The notes: generated by a model not told the origin, from the letters alone. Counted from the stretch's first letter, positions 1-9,462 are shown. The stretch: 64,000 bases of DNA from Methanoregulaceae archaeon (GCA_015660965.1 JACTVG010000007.1:42357-106356), one strand, 5' to 3'. Translations and numbers: made by a program.

Positions 1-430
1 AAATTATTACATTATCACCAAGTGTGTGACAAATTTCATACGCAATTCCAATTTTTTCTGGACTGGATTGGTGTGAGTATACTTTGAAGCGGGGATCAGT
101 TGGTGAATTGCGATGAAGTCCCGGTATGACAAGAGCTGGAACGCCGCTTTTTGCCACTTCATCAAACACTTGCGTCCCTCCGCCAATATGTTTACCAGCT
201 CCTTCGCGACTCACAAGGCCGCGGTTTTTTACCTTGTGAATCGAGGTTATTTTTGAAATATTATCACCCATCGAATACGATAGAGCGATCCCCTTAATGT
301 CAGAGATGGGGCAGAGTTTAGAAAGATAAGAAAAAGAGAAGGACGTTGCCTCTTCCCGTGAGATTTTGAACTCTCCCAATTCACAGGCAAAACGCATGGC
401 TGTCGTGCCATGGTCGATCCCGATGAACAT
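1..430 (-). CDS. Methanogenesis marker protein 12 (UPF0285), 5' part only
   Basis: The N-terminal 143 residues are present; the gene runs off the left edge. The protein begins MFIGIDHGTTAMRF, the nucleotide-binding loop of the ASKHA (actin/sugar kinase/hsp70) fold, followed by an SYSMGDN segment and a GAGKHIGGGTQVF segment. I recognise this as the UPF0285 / methanogenesis marker 12 family, conserved in methanogens and of unknown biochemical role. It is divergently oriented from the epimerase gene 36 bases away, so the two probably share a short promoter region. The start follows from the conserved first residues. The family name is from memory; the reading frame itself is unbroken to the window edge. 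Confidence 0.8.
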   Translation of the reverse strand, partial: MFIGIDHGTTAMRFACELGEFKISREEATSFSFSYLSKLCPISDIKGIALSYSMGDNISKITSIHKVKNRGLVSREGAGKHIGGGTQVFDEVAKSGVPALVIPGLHRNSPTDPRFKVYSHQSSPEKIGIAYEICHTLGDNVII

Positions 431-466
431 AGCAGTAATCCTATAGCATTGATTACATAATTAGAT

Positions 467-1402
467 ATGATGTTTGATATCGTAACGGGCGGTGCCGGGT
501 TTATCGGATCCCATCTCGTTGATACTCTTGTAAAGCGGGGAGACCAAGTTACGGTAATCGATTCGTTAAGTGCGGGATCAAGGAACAATATCTCATCTCA
601 TCTGGAAAAGTCCAGTATCGAATTTTTAAGTGCCAACCTCCTTTCTGATGGGTGGCAGAAAACATTTGATGGTGCAGACAGGATCTATCATCTGGCAGCC
701 GATCCTGACGTGAGGCAAAGTGCACTTGCGCCCGAAGGTCCTTTGAATCACAATATTTTTTCAACATTTAGGGTTCTTGAAGCGATGCGTCTCTATAACG
801 TTCCAGAGATTGTGTTCACCTCAACCTCAACCGTTTATGGTGATGCAACAATTTTCCCAACTCCAGAAGAATATACCCCGTTGGAACCGATCTCTGTGTA
901 CGGGGCAAGCAAACTCGGTTGTGAGGCGTTGATCGCCGCATACTGTCACTCGTTTTCAATGAAATCATGGATTTTCCGCTTTGCCAATATTGTTGGACAG
1001 AGAAGTAATCACGGTGTCATTCCGGATTTCATTACAAAATTAAAAGAAAATTCTCGTGAGATGGAGATTCTTGGGGACGGTAAGCAGACAAAATCGTACC
1101 TTGGTGTGCAGGAATGCGTTGAAGCGATGCTCTTTGTAGTCGAAAACGCACATAGACCTGTCAATACCTTCAACATTGGTTCAGAAGATTGGATTGATGT
1201 AAGGACCATTGCAGACATTGTGGCTGACGAAATGCATCTAAAAGGGGTCCGCTATCGATTCACTGGTGGCGAGCGCGGTTGGATCGGTGATGTTCCTAAA
1301 ATGCACCTTTCACTAAAAAAAATAAACGCACTGGGTTGGAAACCGAAACGCGGATCAAAGGATAGCGTTCATATGGCAGTTCGAGCGATGCTCGGTAATT
1401 GA
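467..1402 (+). CDS. NAD-dependent epimerase/dehydratase (UDP-glucose 4-epimerase-like)
   Basis: A 311-residue extended short-chain dehydrogenase. The N-terminal Rossmann fold shows GGAGFIGSHL (residues 8-17), the NAD loop. The catalytic set is visible as STSTVYG near 119-125 and Y145-x3-K149 in SVYGASK. The C-terminal half binds the nucleotide sugar. Proteins of this type interconvert UDP-sugars for exopolysaccharide or surface glycan synthesis; exact substrate cannot be read from sequence. The stop is only 15 bases before the downstream phosphoglycerate mutase start, suggesting cotranscription. A second ATG directly follows the first, so the start could be one codon later. Confidence 0.88.
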   Translation: MMFDIVTGGAGFIGSHLVDTLVKRGDQVTVIDSLSAGSRNNISSHLEKSSIEFLSANLLSDGWQKTFDGADRIYHLAADPDVRQSALAPEGPLNHNIFSTFRVLEAMRLYNVPEIVFTSTSTVYGDATIFPTPEEYTPLEPISVYGASKLGCEALIAAYCHSFSMKSWIFRFANIVGQRSNHGVIPDFITKLKENSREMEILGDGKQTKSYLGVQECVEAMLFVVENAHRPVNTFNIGSEDWIDVRTIADIVADEMHLKGVRYRFTGGERGWIGDVPKMHLSLKKINALGWKPKRGSKDSVHMAVRAMLGN

Positions 1403-1417
1403 TAGGTGGGTAATTTT

Positions 1418-2569
1418 TTGAAATATATCGTTATTCTCGGTGACGGAATGGCGGATGAATCCCTTCCGGAACTCGGTGACAAGACTCCTCTTGAGTACGC
1501 AAAAACCCCGAATCTTGATAGGTTAGCAAACGACGGGGCATGTGGTATGCTACGTACAATTCCAAAAGGATGTGAAGCGGGTAGTGACATTGCAAATATG
1601 TCAATTCTTGGGTACGATCCGAAAAAATATTATACGGGACGGGGTGCTCTCGAAGCAATGAGTATGGGAATTGATCTGAAAAAAACTGATATTGCCTACC
1701 GATGTAACCTTGTAACAATCCAAGACGGAATTATGTATGACTTTTCTGCAGGGCACATTTCAAGCAACGAAGGGGAACAGCTTCTCACATCTTTGCAAAA
1801 GGAAATTCCTGAGGTAATGATCAAATCTGGGATAAGTTATCGTAACCTACTTGTGATCCCTAATGGGAAAGGGAGCACATCGATACCTCCCCACGATATT
1901 GTAGGAAAGTCAATCACGGGTTATTTACCCGCGGGCGGAGACGCACAGTTTCTTATACATTGTATGGATACTAGTCGTAAGGTGTTTGCCAATCATCCGG
2001 TGAACGAAGTTCGAAAAAGTTCTGGTAAATCTTTGGTGACCCAAATATGGCCGTGGAGTGGTGGAAAAAAACCCAGTCTCCCACAGTTCACGAAGAAATT
2101 TGGGAAACGAGGTGGAATAATATCTGCGGTCGATTTGCTAAACGGTATCGGACGATGCATCGGAATGGAGATCATTAAAGTCCCCGGTGCAACTGGTTAT
2201 CTTGATACTGATTACCAAGCCAAGGCGCGATACGCACTCAATTCGATCCGGAATCTCGATTTTCTCTATCTTCATGTTGAAGCACCAGATGAGGCTGGGC
2301 ATTTAGGGAGTATTGAAGAAAAAGTAAGGGCGATTGAACAAGTTGATGGGCTTGTCGGAACGATCCTTGATGGATTTGATGGTGTTGTTGCAGTATTACC
2401 AGATCACCCCACACCAATTAGAGTAAAAACCCACACGACCGATCCAGTGCCGTTTGTGGTGAGGGGAAAGGGTATTGATGCGACCAAACGATTTACAGAA
2501 AAAGAGGCCCAGAAAGGGATGTTCGGGATAAAAAATGCAGTTGATTTTCTGCCTTTCATCTTTAGTTAA
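1418..2569 (+). CDS. apgM: 2,3-bisphosphoglycerate-independent phosphoglycerate mutase, archaeal type
   Basis: Interconverts 3- and 2-phosphoglycerate in glycolysis/gluconeogenesis. The protein opens KYIVILGDGMAD, the metal-binding start of the alkaline-phosphatase fold, then CEAGSDIANMSILGYDP with the catalytic serine loop; the C-terminal metal ligands lie in HVEAPDEAGH and in the VLPDHPTP and THTTDPVPF segments. Length (383 aa) is normal for archaeal ApgM. I chose the TTG at 1418 because GGTGG at 1406-1410 sits at Shine-Dalgarno distance and the family starts MKY; a GTG at 1406 in the same frame would add four residues. It follows the epimerase by 15 bases. Confidence 0.92.
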   Translation: MKYIVILGDGMADESLPELGDKTPLEYAKTPNLDRLANDGACGMLRTIPKGCEAGSDIANMSILGYDPKKYYTGRGALEAMSMGIDLKKTDIAYRCNLVTIQDGIMYDFSAGHISSNEGEQLLTSLQKEIPEVMIKSGISYRNLLVIPNGKGSTSIPPHDIVGKSITGYLPAGGDAQFLIHCMDTSRKVFANHPVNEVRKSSGKSLVTQIWPWSGGKKPSLPQFTKKFGKRGGIISAVDLLNGIGRCIGMEIIKVPGATGYLDTDYQAKARYALNSIRNLDFLYLHVEAPDEAGHLGSIEEKVRAIEQVDGLVGTILDGFDGVVAVLPDHPTPIRVKTHTTDPVPFVVRGKGIDATKRFTEKEAQKGMFGIKNAVDFLPFIFS

Positions 2570-2614
2570 GAATATCCCGTAATTATTAACAAAGTACTGT
2601 AGGAATTGAATAAG

Positions 2615-3739
2615 ATGAAAAAGAACCTGCTGATGTGGGACGAGACGCTGTTTCGTGATCCCGAGGTTTTCGAATTCGATTATGTCCCAGAGCAGTTTCA
2701 ATTCCGAGATAATCAGATGCGAGAGCTTGCGTTTCAAATTCAACCGGGACTGCGGGGGGGTCGTCCCTTAAATAGTATTTGTAAGGGACTCCCTGGTACC
2801 GGAAAGACAACCAGTGTCAGGAAACTATTTTCTGAGATTGAAGATACAACGAAAAAATTGGTGCCCGTTTACATCAACTGCCAAATTGATAATACCAAAT
2901 TTGCGATTTTCTCCCAAATTTATCGCAAACTTACTGGGCACTTGCCCCCTGCATCGGGGACATCTTTTAAACAATTGTTTGATGCCATTGCTCGAATCCT
3001 GCAGAAGGATGCAATCATCCTGTTAGTCGCTCTCGATGATGCGAATTACCTTCTCTATGAAAATGAAATCAATAAAGTCCTCTACACGCTTTTACGTGCT
3101 CATGAGACCTATGAGAACATCCGAATTGGAGTAACTGTGATCATCAGCGATCTTGATGTTGATCTTGCCAAAGCAGTTGATCCGCGTGTTACTTCTGTGT
3201 TTAGACCCACGGAGATCTATTTCCCCCCATATAATATCGAAGAAATTCGTGAGATTATGCAGATGCGGGTGATGCAGGGACTCTATCCAGGCATTTTGAG
3301 TAATGAGATGCTGACATTGGTTGTCGATCAAACACAGGAAAGCGGAGATCTACGTGTTGGGATCGATTTATTAAAAAGGGCAACTCTAAACGCCGAACGA
3401 GCAGCACGACGAACTATTGAACGGGATGATATCTGTGGAGCTTACATAATTTCCAAATATTTGCATCTCTCGTTTACTATAAAAACACTGAAAGACGAGG
3501 AGAAAAACGTTTTAAAAGCTCTTGCTGAAGCAAGTCTTCGAGACAAAGAGATGAATGCAGGGGATGTTTATAAGAGCATCAAGGAATCGGTTGAAATTGG
3601 CTATACACGGTTTTATGAAGTGATAAAAAAACTCGATGCTCTGCGCCTTGTCAATCTTCAATATCGTGAGGGAAAAGGAAGGACACGTCTCATTAGCCTT
3701 CGATATGAACCCCAGAAACTACTCGAGCACCTTTCCTGA
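2615..3739 (+). CDS. cdc6: ORC1-type DNA replication protein (Orc1/Cdc6)
   Basis: Archaeal replication initiator, an AAA+ ATPase that binds origin repeats and loads MCM. Walker A is GLPGTGKTT around residues 58-66; Walker B is IILLVALDDANYL with the paired aspartates; the C-terminal third is a winged-helix domain (VYKSIKESVEIGYTRFYEVIKKLDALRLV). I prefer ATG 2615, preceded by AGGA ten bases upstream; a TTG at 2606 is also in frame. Initiator genes often lie next to their origin, but I saw no clear set of origin recognition boxes in the short flanking gaps. Some lineages carry several paralogues and this may not be the principal one. Confidence 0.9.
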   Translation: MKKNLLMWDETLFRDPEVFEFDYVPEQFQFRDNQMRELAFQIQPGLRGGRPLNSICKGLPGTGKTTSVRKLFSEIEDTTKKLVPVYINCQIDNTKFAIFSQIYRKLTGHLPPASGTSFKQLFDAIARILQKDAIILLVALDDANYLLYENEINKVLYTLLRAHETYENIRIGVTVIISDLDVDLAKAVDPRVTSVFRPTEIYFPPYNIEEIREIMQMRVMQGLYPGILSNEMLTLVVDQTQESGDLRVGIDLLKRATLNAERAARRTIERDDICGAYIISKYLHLSFTIKTLKDEEKNVLKALAEASLRDKEMNAGDVYKSIKESVEIGYTRFYEVIKKLDALRLVNLQYREGKGRTRLISLRYEPQKLLEHLS

Positions 3740-3805
3740 AATTTAATCATTTAAAAAGAATTATTTATTCCCCAACCATGTTGTATGGTACAGGTGGTAA
3801 AAAAC

Positions 3806-4753
3806 ATGCTCAGTGTGAATGAACTGGCATTAGAGATTTTTGATAATCTTGCCGAACTTTCAGAGGAATTTAACGCGACTTACCATGAATTGGACAATGG
3901 TGCACGCATCGTTGATTGTGGTGTAAGTACCCGTGGTGGATATGCAGCAGGCCGAGCTTTTACTGAGATCTGTATGGGTGGTCTAGGTGAAGTTAACTTC
4001 CGAATGGGACACATCAAAGAATTTCCGCTTCCGTTCATTGATATTAATACGGATTTTCCATCCATCGCTTGTCTGGGGGCACAAAAAGCTGGGTGGACGA
4101 TAAAAGTCGGTAATTACTTTGCAATGGGGAGTGGACCTGCCCGGGCACTTTCGCTCAAACCCAAACACACGTACGAAGTGATTGAATACGAAGATGATTA
4201 TGACTGTGCAGTAATTTGTCTTGAAAGTGATCACCTCCCGAATGGGGAGGTTATGGAAAAAATTGCTCAAGAGTGCGATGTTGATGTTGCAAATGTCTGC
4301 GCCGTTATCGCTCCAACAGCGTCTCTTGTCGGTTCAATACAAGTATCAGGACGTTGCGTTGAAACGGCTGTCTATAAATTAAACGAACTCGGGTTTGATA
4401 CTAAAAAGATTACTGCTGCAATAGGTACCGCACCGGTACCACCAGTCAAAAAGGATGCGACTAAAGCTATGGGTACAACCAACGATGCAACTATCTATCA
4501 CGGCAGAATCATGCTCACAATGAAGGCTCCTGAAATTAAAGATTACCTCGAAAAGATCCCGAGTAACAAATCTAAAGGTTACGGAAAACCGTTCTATGAC
4601 ATTTTCAAAGAAGCAAAGTTTGACTTCTATAAGATTGATACCTCCCTTTTCTCCCCCGCAGAAGTTGTCATTAATGAACTCACCGAAGGTGTTGTATACC
4701 ATGCAGGGGCCGTCAATCCAGATGTGACACTTAAATCGTTTGGGTTGATCTAA
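3806..4753 (+). CDS. mch: Methenyltetrahydromethanopterin cyclohydrolase
   Basis: Converts methenyl-H4MPT and formyl-H4MPT in the central C1 pathway of methanogenesis, in the cytoplasm. The protein begins MLSVNELALEIFDNL and carries the characteristic CGVSTRGGYAAGR, SDHLPNGEVM and GTAPVPPV segments of Mch; 315 residues is the family length. ATG 3806 is chosen because GGTGG at 3793-3797 lies eight bases upstream and because Mch proteins start here; an in-frame ATG at 3785 would add seven unlikely residues. A TATA-like TTTAAAAAG lies near 3750. With marker 12 it identifies the host as a methanogen. Confidence 0.96.
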   Translation: MLSVNELALEIFDNLAELSEEFNATYHELDNGARIVDCGVSTRGGYAAGRAFTEICMGGLGEVNFRMGHIKEFPLPFIDINTDFPSIACLGAQKAGWTIKVGNYFAMGSGPARALSLKPKHTYEVIEYEDDYDCAVICLESDHLPNGEVMEKIAQECDVDVANVCAVIAPTASLVGSIQVSGRCVETAVYKLNELGFDTKKITAAIGTAPVPPVKKDATKAMGTTNDATIYHGRIMLTMKAPEIKDYLEKIPSNKSKGYGKPFYDIFKEAKFDFYKIDTSLFSPAEVVINELTEGVVYHAGAVNPDVTLKSFGLI

Positions 4754-4792
4754 TCTTTCAATAAATTTTCTTTTAAAGAAATTTCAAAACAA
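4754..4792. terminator. AT-rich convergent terminator region
   Basis: Thirty-nine bases between the convergent ends of mch and the minus-strand membrane protein, with T-runs readable on both strands (TTTTCTTTTAAAG). Archaeal termination needs mainly a T-rich tract, so this probably ends both transcripts. No strong hairpin is visible. Confidence 0.4.
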
Positions 4793-5416
4793 TTACCCTC
4801 TTCTTCTGAATGTTATGATGAAGGGCAGTAAGGCTGCAATAGCAATTACAATCCAAATATTTCCGAAAAAGTAGAGAAGTGTTTCACGATTCTTATCATA
4901 AAATCGAAGATCAAACGACATCGTTTGGTTCCAACGTAATGTTGTTGAATTATCAGTATTACTAATAATATCCGCTCCATGACTTATTTCCGCGAGGAGT
5001 GGATTGTGAACATCGTAATCCGGTGGGAGTGTAATATTGACACTATATGGGGTTTCAAATGTTCCTTGAAGGTGGTAATCCCGAGACGGTGCTATATAAA
5101 AGATGGTGTAATTGCCAAGAGGAAAAGTAATTTTAAAAGGTCCACTTTCATTGAATGAGCATGGAGAGCAATTACCAGTAACTTGGATATTTCCAACATT
5201 TAGCGGTATGCGTTCTCCAAGCATACCTGCCTCATAGAACTCATACTTATCCACATTAGCAACATCGATAGATGCATTATACGCAGTACCGTTTTGGTAT
5301 ACCTGGTACTCTGCACGTAGAGCTGCGCAGGGATTAATGATTATTAGAGAAACTATAACTGCAATGCAGAGAGCAGCGATGGCAGATCGGCATCGATTTC
5401 GGTGGGTGGTTCGCAT
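4793..5416 (-). CDS. Membrane-anchored surface protein, DUF5803-like
   Basis: A 207-residue protein with an N-terminal hydrophobic segment (IAALCIAVIVSLIIINP, about 12-28) that looks like a signal or anchor, an extracellular beta-rich region with a close cysteine pair in GNCSPCSF, several N-x-S/T sites, and a C-terminal transmembrane helix (IWIVIAIAALLPFIITF) followed by RRR. It resembles small archaeal surface proteins of the DUF5803 group; function unknown. Its ATG lies 64 bases inside the 3' end of thrC, in another frame, and no alternative ATG or GTG was found nearby, so the overlap looks real and suggests translational coupling. Confidence 0.7.
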   Translation of the reverse strand: MRTTHRNRCRSAIAALCIAVIVSLIIINPCAALRAEYQVYQNGTAYNASIDVANVDKYEFYEAGMLGERIPLNVGNIQVTGNCSPCSFNESGPFKITFPLGNYTIFYIAPSRDYHLQGTFETPYSVNITLPPDYDVHNPLLAEISHGADIISNTDNSTTLRWNQTMSFDLRFYDKNRETLLYFFGNIWIVIAIAALLPFIITFRRRG

Positions 5417-6558
5417 TGTTTGATCACCGTATCTGGGTCTTTTAGGAGATGACCGGTAACAACACAGACTATTCTTTCTGAACGGTCGATTGCGCCGATC
5501 TCTACTAATTTTCTTACACCTGCAACAGAAGCCGCAGACGCTGGTTCCACGCCGATACCCTCCTTTCGTGCAAGGTCTCGCTGCATACGTAAAATTTCAT
5601 CGTCGGTTACCCATTCTGCACACCCTCCAGTCTTCCGTATTGCGATAAGGGCCTTTTCGGCATTGACAGGCGCACCAATCCTAATAGCAGTTGCTACAGT
5701 TTCAGGGTGGGTTTCAGGAATCACCTCAGGAAGATTCTCACGAATTGCCCTGACTATGGGACTGGAACCCTGTGCTTGGATTCCAGTCATCATCGGCAAG
5801 GAATCAATAAATCCGAGATCCTTGAGTTCGAGGAGACCTTTATACACAGCTGAAATGTTTCCCGCGTTACCAACTGGAAGAACAAACCGGTCAGGTACTT
5901 CACCTAGTTGATCGATAGCCTCAAAACCGATCGTTTTCTGTCCTTCAAGACGGTATGGGTTGATAGAATTGAGTAGGTAAAGTCCATGGGAGAGGCAGAG
6001 CTCATGCACCATCTCAAGTGCACGGTCAAAATTACCGCGGATCGAGATAACACATGCACCATGCATTAGCGCCTGTGCCACTTTTCCCAGTGCAACTTTT
6101 CCTGCTGGTAAGAGAACGACTGCTGGGATTCCGGCCTTTGCCGCATACATCGCAAGACTTGCTGAAGTATTACCTGTACTAGCGCAAGCAACACTACGTT
6201 TTTTCAACTGTAGTGCCATTGAAACCCCAACGGTCATACCCCGGTCTTTAAACGAGCCAGAGGGGTTCATGCCTTCGTGTTTTGCATAGAGTTCCTTTAG
6301 CCCAATCTCATCACCGAGACGTTTCAAATGATAAAGAGGAGTTCCGCCTTCTTGCATAGTTACTGGTTCAATATGAACTGGTAATAGCTCGCGATATCGC
6401 CAAACGGAGAGCGGTCGCTTATTCCACACTTTTTTTGTTACTTTTATTTTATTAAGGTCATATTGAACTGCGAGTAAATGGCCACATGCAGTACAATTAT
6501 ACAAGATTTGTTCAGCTGGATAGGCAGCACCGCAATTTACGCATACGAGCCGCTCCAT
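5353..6558 (-). CDS. thrC: Threonine synthase
   Basis: PLP enzyme converting O-phosphohomoserine to threonine. An N-terminal zinc-ribbon-like segment (CVNCG at 6-10, CTAC at 22-25) precedes the fold-type II catalytic domain. The PLP lysine is K104 in GSFKDRG, and the phosphate-binding ASTGNTSAS loop and LPVGNAGNIS glycine-rich turn are present. 401 residues is typical for the archaeal/plant-like form. It leads a two-gene unit with the overlapping DUF5803-like gene, although no shared pathway is evident. Confidence 0.95.
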   Translation of the reverse strand: MERLVCVNCGAAYPAEQILYNCTACGHLLAVQYDLNKIKVTKKVWNKRPLSVWRYRELLPVHIEPVTMQEGGTPLYHLKRLGDEIGLKELYAKHEGMNPSGSFKDRGMTVGVSMALQLKKRSVACASTGNTSASLAMYAAKAGIPAVVLLPAGKVALGKVAQALMHGACVISIRGNFDRALEMVHELCLSHGLYLLNSINPYRLEGQKTIGFEAIDQLGEVPDRFVLPVGNAGNISAVYKGLLELKDLGFIDSLPMMTGIQAQGSSPIVRAIRENLPEVIPETHPETVATAIRIGAPVNAEKALIAIRKTGGCAEWVTDDEILRMQRDLARKEGIGVEPASAASVAGVRKLVEIGAIDRSERIVCVVTGHLLKDPDTVIKQCEPPTEIDADLPSLLSALQL

Positions 6559-6595
6559 ACAATACAGTTTGTGCCCTTTATAGATATAGACGGCG

Positions 6596-7390
6596 CTAGT
6601 CCTCTTTTTCGTGCAATTTTTGGTATAGGTCTGTTCTTATATCTTTGTGGGCAGGAAAATTCTGTCGCGTATTCTCAACGCTATTTGCATCCAAATCTGA
6701 GATCAGAAGTTCTTCGACTTCACCAGCTTTTGCGATAACGGATCCTTTCGGATCCACGGTCATTGATGATCCTAAATATTCATCAACCGGTGTCTTACCA
6801 ACAGTATTGACACCGATAATATACATCTGGTTCTCAACTGCTCTGGCTTTAATAAAAAGTTCCCAATGTTCGATTCTGCTTGCGGGCCAAGCTGCAGGTA
6901 TAAAAACGCCATGAACACCTTGTTTTGCATAAATCTGAAACAGTGATGGGAACCTAAGATCGTAACAGATTGCAATGCCAAATTTCATTTTATCAATATT
7001 GAAAATAGCAATGTTATCCCCGGCACTATACCTCCTCTCTTCATGTGCTGGCGTAAAAGGATGCATTTTCGCGTACACGACCTTAATCGAACCTTCACCA
7101 TCAATCACAACGGCCGTATTATGAGGGAGTGGATGGTGTTGTTCGCGGAACGAACCGAGAAGGGCAATAGAATACTCTTTTGCATATTTTTTTAGTGTTG
7201 ATACAATAGATCCTGAACGGTTCTGAATGAACTTATGGGAACATGGATCCCAACCGGTTGCAAATTGTTCTGGAAAAACAATGATAGAAACTTCAAGAGA
7301 AGCCGCTTTCTCTATGAAAAGCTTTGCTTTTTTTAGAGTTTTTTCCGGATTCTCCCAGCAACTTGCTAATTGTGCACTACAGCATTTCAT
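6596..7390 (-). CDS. Carbon-nitrogen hydrolase (nitrilase/omega-amidase family)
   Basis: A 264-residue nitrilase-superfamily amidohydrolase with the full catalytic triad: E41 in FPEQFATGW, K108 in YAKMHPF and C142 in ICYDLRFP. The size and the CYDLRFP motif fit the Nit2/omega-amidase branch, which hydrolyses alpha-keto acid amides, but the substrate is not certain. The start codon lies in a plausible context with MKCCSAQLA. It is 37 bases upstream of thrC on the same strand and may be cotranscribed with it. Confidence 0.87.
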   Translation of the reverse strand: MKCCSAQLASCWENPEKTLKKAKLFIEKAASLEVSIIVFPEQFATGWDPCSHKFIQNRSGSIVSTLKKYAKEYSIALLGSFREQHHPLPHNTAVVIDGEGSIKVVYAKMHPFTPAHEERRYSAGDNIAIFNIDKMKFGIAICYDLRFPSLFQIYAKQGVHGVFIPAAWPASRIEHWELFIKARAVENQMYIIGVNTVGKTPVDEYLGSSMTVDPKGSVIAKAGEVEELLISDLDANSVENTRQNFPAHKDIRTDLYQKLHEKED

Positions 7391-7508
7391 ACTTGGATCA
7401 AGGTTTGGATAAACTTATTTGCCGTCGGATTTCCTTAACATTGAGAATGAACAAAACAATGAAAATCCGGTAAATCACTTTTCGTTGATATATGATACTA
7501 TTCACGTA

Positions 7509-8162
7509 TCAAACCCCTTTTGTCAATAATGGAAATGCAATCTTTAACCCGTTAATAATAAATTGCACAGCGATAGCGATTAGGAGCATTCCCATGAGTC
7601 TGTTAATAGCTCTGTATTCCCGCTGTCCGATCTTTGTTATAATAAAATCGGAGTGTCGCATCATGATGTAAGTGACCAGTATCGAAATTATAATCGATAT
7701 GAAAACAATTACAAATGCTATCGGTGTCATGATTGAAGCCTCGTTCATGAGCACGATAGTTGTTGTTATTGCCCCTGGCCCCGCAATCATCGGAATTGCA
7801 ATAGGCATGAGTGCAATATCATCGGTATCTCTGGACTCGTATCTCTCAGTAGCGGTAAGCTTTGTACGCGAGGTCCTTGCATATACCATCTCCATACCTA
7901 TACCAAAAAGAAGGATCCCGCCAGCGATCCTAAATGCCTCAAGGCTTATTCCGAAAAGTTGTAGTATCCAAGCTCCAAGCACCGCAACAAACAACAACAC
8001 AATTAAAGCAAACCTGCATGCGTCTTTAGCGATTACGTCTTTCTGTACTCGATCGAGGTTTGTGGTGAGGGACACATAAATGAGCGTTGCACCCAGCGGG
8101 TTGACAATAATAATAATTGATGAAAGGGCCAGCAATGTGAAAGTAATTAGGTCCCCTTCCAT
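7509..8162 (-). CDS. MarC family integral membrane protein (UPF0056)
   Basis: A 217-residue polytopic protein with about six hydrophobic helices and the MarC signatures IIIVNPLGATLIYVSLT near the N-terminus and PIAIPMIAGPGAITT in the middle. MarC proteins were once linked to antibiotic resistance, but their transport role remains unproven. It stands between the nitrilase and ndk, 57 bases downstream of ndk; the T-rich gap (TTTTTTATTAAAAAAAG) probably separates transcripts. Confidence 0.88.
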   Translation of the reverse strand: MEGDLITFTLLALSSIIIIVNPLGATLIYVSLTTNLDRVQKDVIAKDACRFALIVLLFVAVLGAWILQLFGISLEAFRIAGGILLFGIGMEMVYARTSRTKLTATERYESRDTDDIALMPIAIPMIAGPGAITTTIVLMNEASIMTPIAFVIVFISIIISILVTYIMMRHSDFIITKIGQREYRAINRLMGMLLIAIAVQFIINGLKIAFPLLTKGV

Positions 8163-8219
8163 GAGCGGTACTGGAGCAGGAAGAGATAAAGAATTTATGG
8201 TTTTTTATTAAAAAAAGGA

Positions 8220-8675
8220 TTAATACTCGTAAATTACCGGTTCGTCAATTCGAGTATACGAGAAAAGTTCGTGTGATTTAAAATGAATCGCAATTTCACG
8301 CTCAGCACTATCAGGTGAATCGGAAGCATGAATTACATTTCGTCCGATATCGATACCGAAGTCTCCCCGGATAGTTCCAGGAGCCGCTTCCTGCGGATTA
8401 GTTGCACCGATAACCGTTCGCACAATTGAAACAACATTTCTTCCTTCCCAGACCATCAGAAAACATGGGCCACCCATAATGTATTTTTTTAGCGAAGGGA
8501 AGAATGGTTTTTCGAGATGTTCCGTATATTGTTCATTGACACGCTTTTCTGATAAAACTTCAAACCGAGCTGCAATAAGTTTGAGGCCTTTCGCCTCAAA
8601 TCGAGAAACGACCTCACCAATGATACCGCGTTGGACACCGTCTGGTTTAACCATGACAAAGGTGCGGTCCATCAT
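8220..8675 (-). CDS. ndk: Nucleoside diphosphate kinase
   Basis: Transfers the gamma-phosphate from ATP to NDPs through a phosphohistidine. The active-site histidine is H116 in NVIHASDS; the N-terminal [13 protein letters not shown] and the [10 protein letters not shown] and [16 protein letters not shown] segments match the family. 151 residues is standard. Two ATGs are adjacent; GGAG lies six bases before the first. It is the last gene of the rpl7ae-rps28e-rpl24e-ndk operon, the usual euryarchaeal order. Confidence 0.96.
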   Translation of the reverse strand: MMDRTFVMVKPDGVQRGIIGEVVSRFEAKGLKLIAARFEVLSEKRVNEQYTEHLEKPFFPSLKKYIMGGPCFLMVWEGRNVVSIVRTVIGATNPQEAAPGTIRGDFGIDIGRNVIHASDSPDSAEREIAIHFKSHELFSYTRIDEPVIYEY

Positions 8676-8678
8676 TAA

Positions 8679-8870
8679 TTACTCCTTACCGAGTGCTTTT
8701 CTTCCTGCGTTAGTCCATTGGACACGCCTTGGGACCCGGCCAAGTTTGTGATTATTCTGGCACTTAGAACTGCAAAAATAGTAAATAGTTCCGTCTTTTT
8801 TGACAAACATCTTTCCAGTACCTGGTTCGAGGATATTACCACAAAAGTTACAGATATATTGTTCGACCAT
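8679..8870 (-). CDS. rpl24e: Large ribosomal subunit protein L24e
   Basis: A 63-residue zinc-ribbon ribosomal protein found in archaea and eukaryotes. Two cysteine pairs are visible, C-x2-C in ICNFCG near residue 8 and C-x3-C in FCSSKC near residue 33, followed by the basic tail [12 protein letters not shown]. It lies three bases from ndk and six from rps28e. Confidence 0.95.
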   Translation of the reverse strand: MVEQYICNFCGNILEPGTGKMFVKKDGTIYYFCSSKCQNNHKLGRVPRRVQWTNAGRKALGKE

Positions 8871-8876
8871 TCGGGT

Positions 8877-9086
8877 TCACCGCCGTGATAGTTTCTTTGC
8901 CTCGCGTTCGGTCTCGAGAAGCATCACAATATCACCCTCACGAATTGGACCGACTGTATTTCGGGTGATGATACGACCCTTGTTATTACCATCAAGGATT
9001 CGGCATTTCACCTGCATCGCTTCACCATGCATTCCGGTGGAACCGACAACTTCTATAACTTCTGCTGGCGTTGCATCGTCTGCCAT
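8877..9086 (-). CDS. rps28e: Small ribosomal subunit protein S28e
   Basis: A 69-residue OB-fold protein of the small subunit. The segments [19 protein letters not shown] and [24 protein letters not shown] ending (here [16 protein letters not shown]) are diagnostic. It sits between rpl7ae and rpl24e with gaps of seven and six bases, indicating one polycistronic message. Confidence 0.96.
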   Translation of the reverse strand: MADDATPAEVIEVVGSTGMHGEAMQVKCRILDGNNKGRIITRNTVGPIREGDIVMLLETEREAKKLSRR

Positions 9087-9093
9087 GAGAACC

Positions 9094-9462
9094 TCACGCC
9101 TTCAGGGCAACCAGCTGTTTTGTCAGATCATCGATGACGTCTTTTGCCTTACCGGGTTTTATAATTGCTGCCGCAGCCGAACCAACATCAAGACCACTAG
9201 CGGCGCCAATATCGTTCTGTTTGTTGATGAAAATGTACGGAACCTTTTTTTCCTCACAAAGGGGTGCGAGGTGCATCACAATCTCTTCAGGTTCGACATC
9301 AGCACCGATTAAAACAAGCTGTGCGATACTACGTTCAATTGCCTTTGTTGCTTCGTTGGATCCTTTTTTGATCTTTCCTGTATCACGTGCAACTTCGAGA
9401 GCTTCAAGAGCCTTGTTCTGTAGCTCATCTGAAGCCTGTGTTTTTACATAACCTTTTGCCAT
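9094..9462 (-). CDS. rpl7ae: Ribosomal protein L7Ae (also box C/D and RNase P subunit in archaea)
   Basis: A 122-residue kink-turn binding protein. The family signature [29 protein letters not shown] is present, as is the C-terminal [10 protein letters not shown]. In archaea L7Ae serves the large ribosomal subunit, C/D and H/ACA snoRNPs and RNase P. It is the first gene of the operon; the 156-base gap upstream should hold the promoter. A GAGGTGAG Shine-Dalgarno-like stretch lies immediately before the start. Confidence 0.96.
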   Translation of the reverse strand: MAKGYVKTQASDELQNKALEALEVARDTGKIKKGSNEATKAIERSIAQLVLIGADVEPEEIVMHLAPLCEEKKVPYIFINKQNDIGAASGLDVGSAAAAIIKPGKAKDVIDDLTKQLVALKA

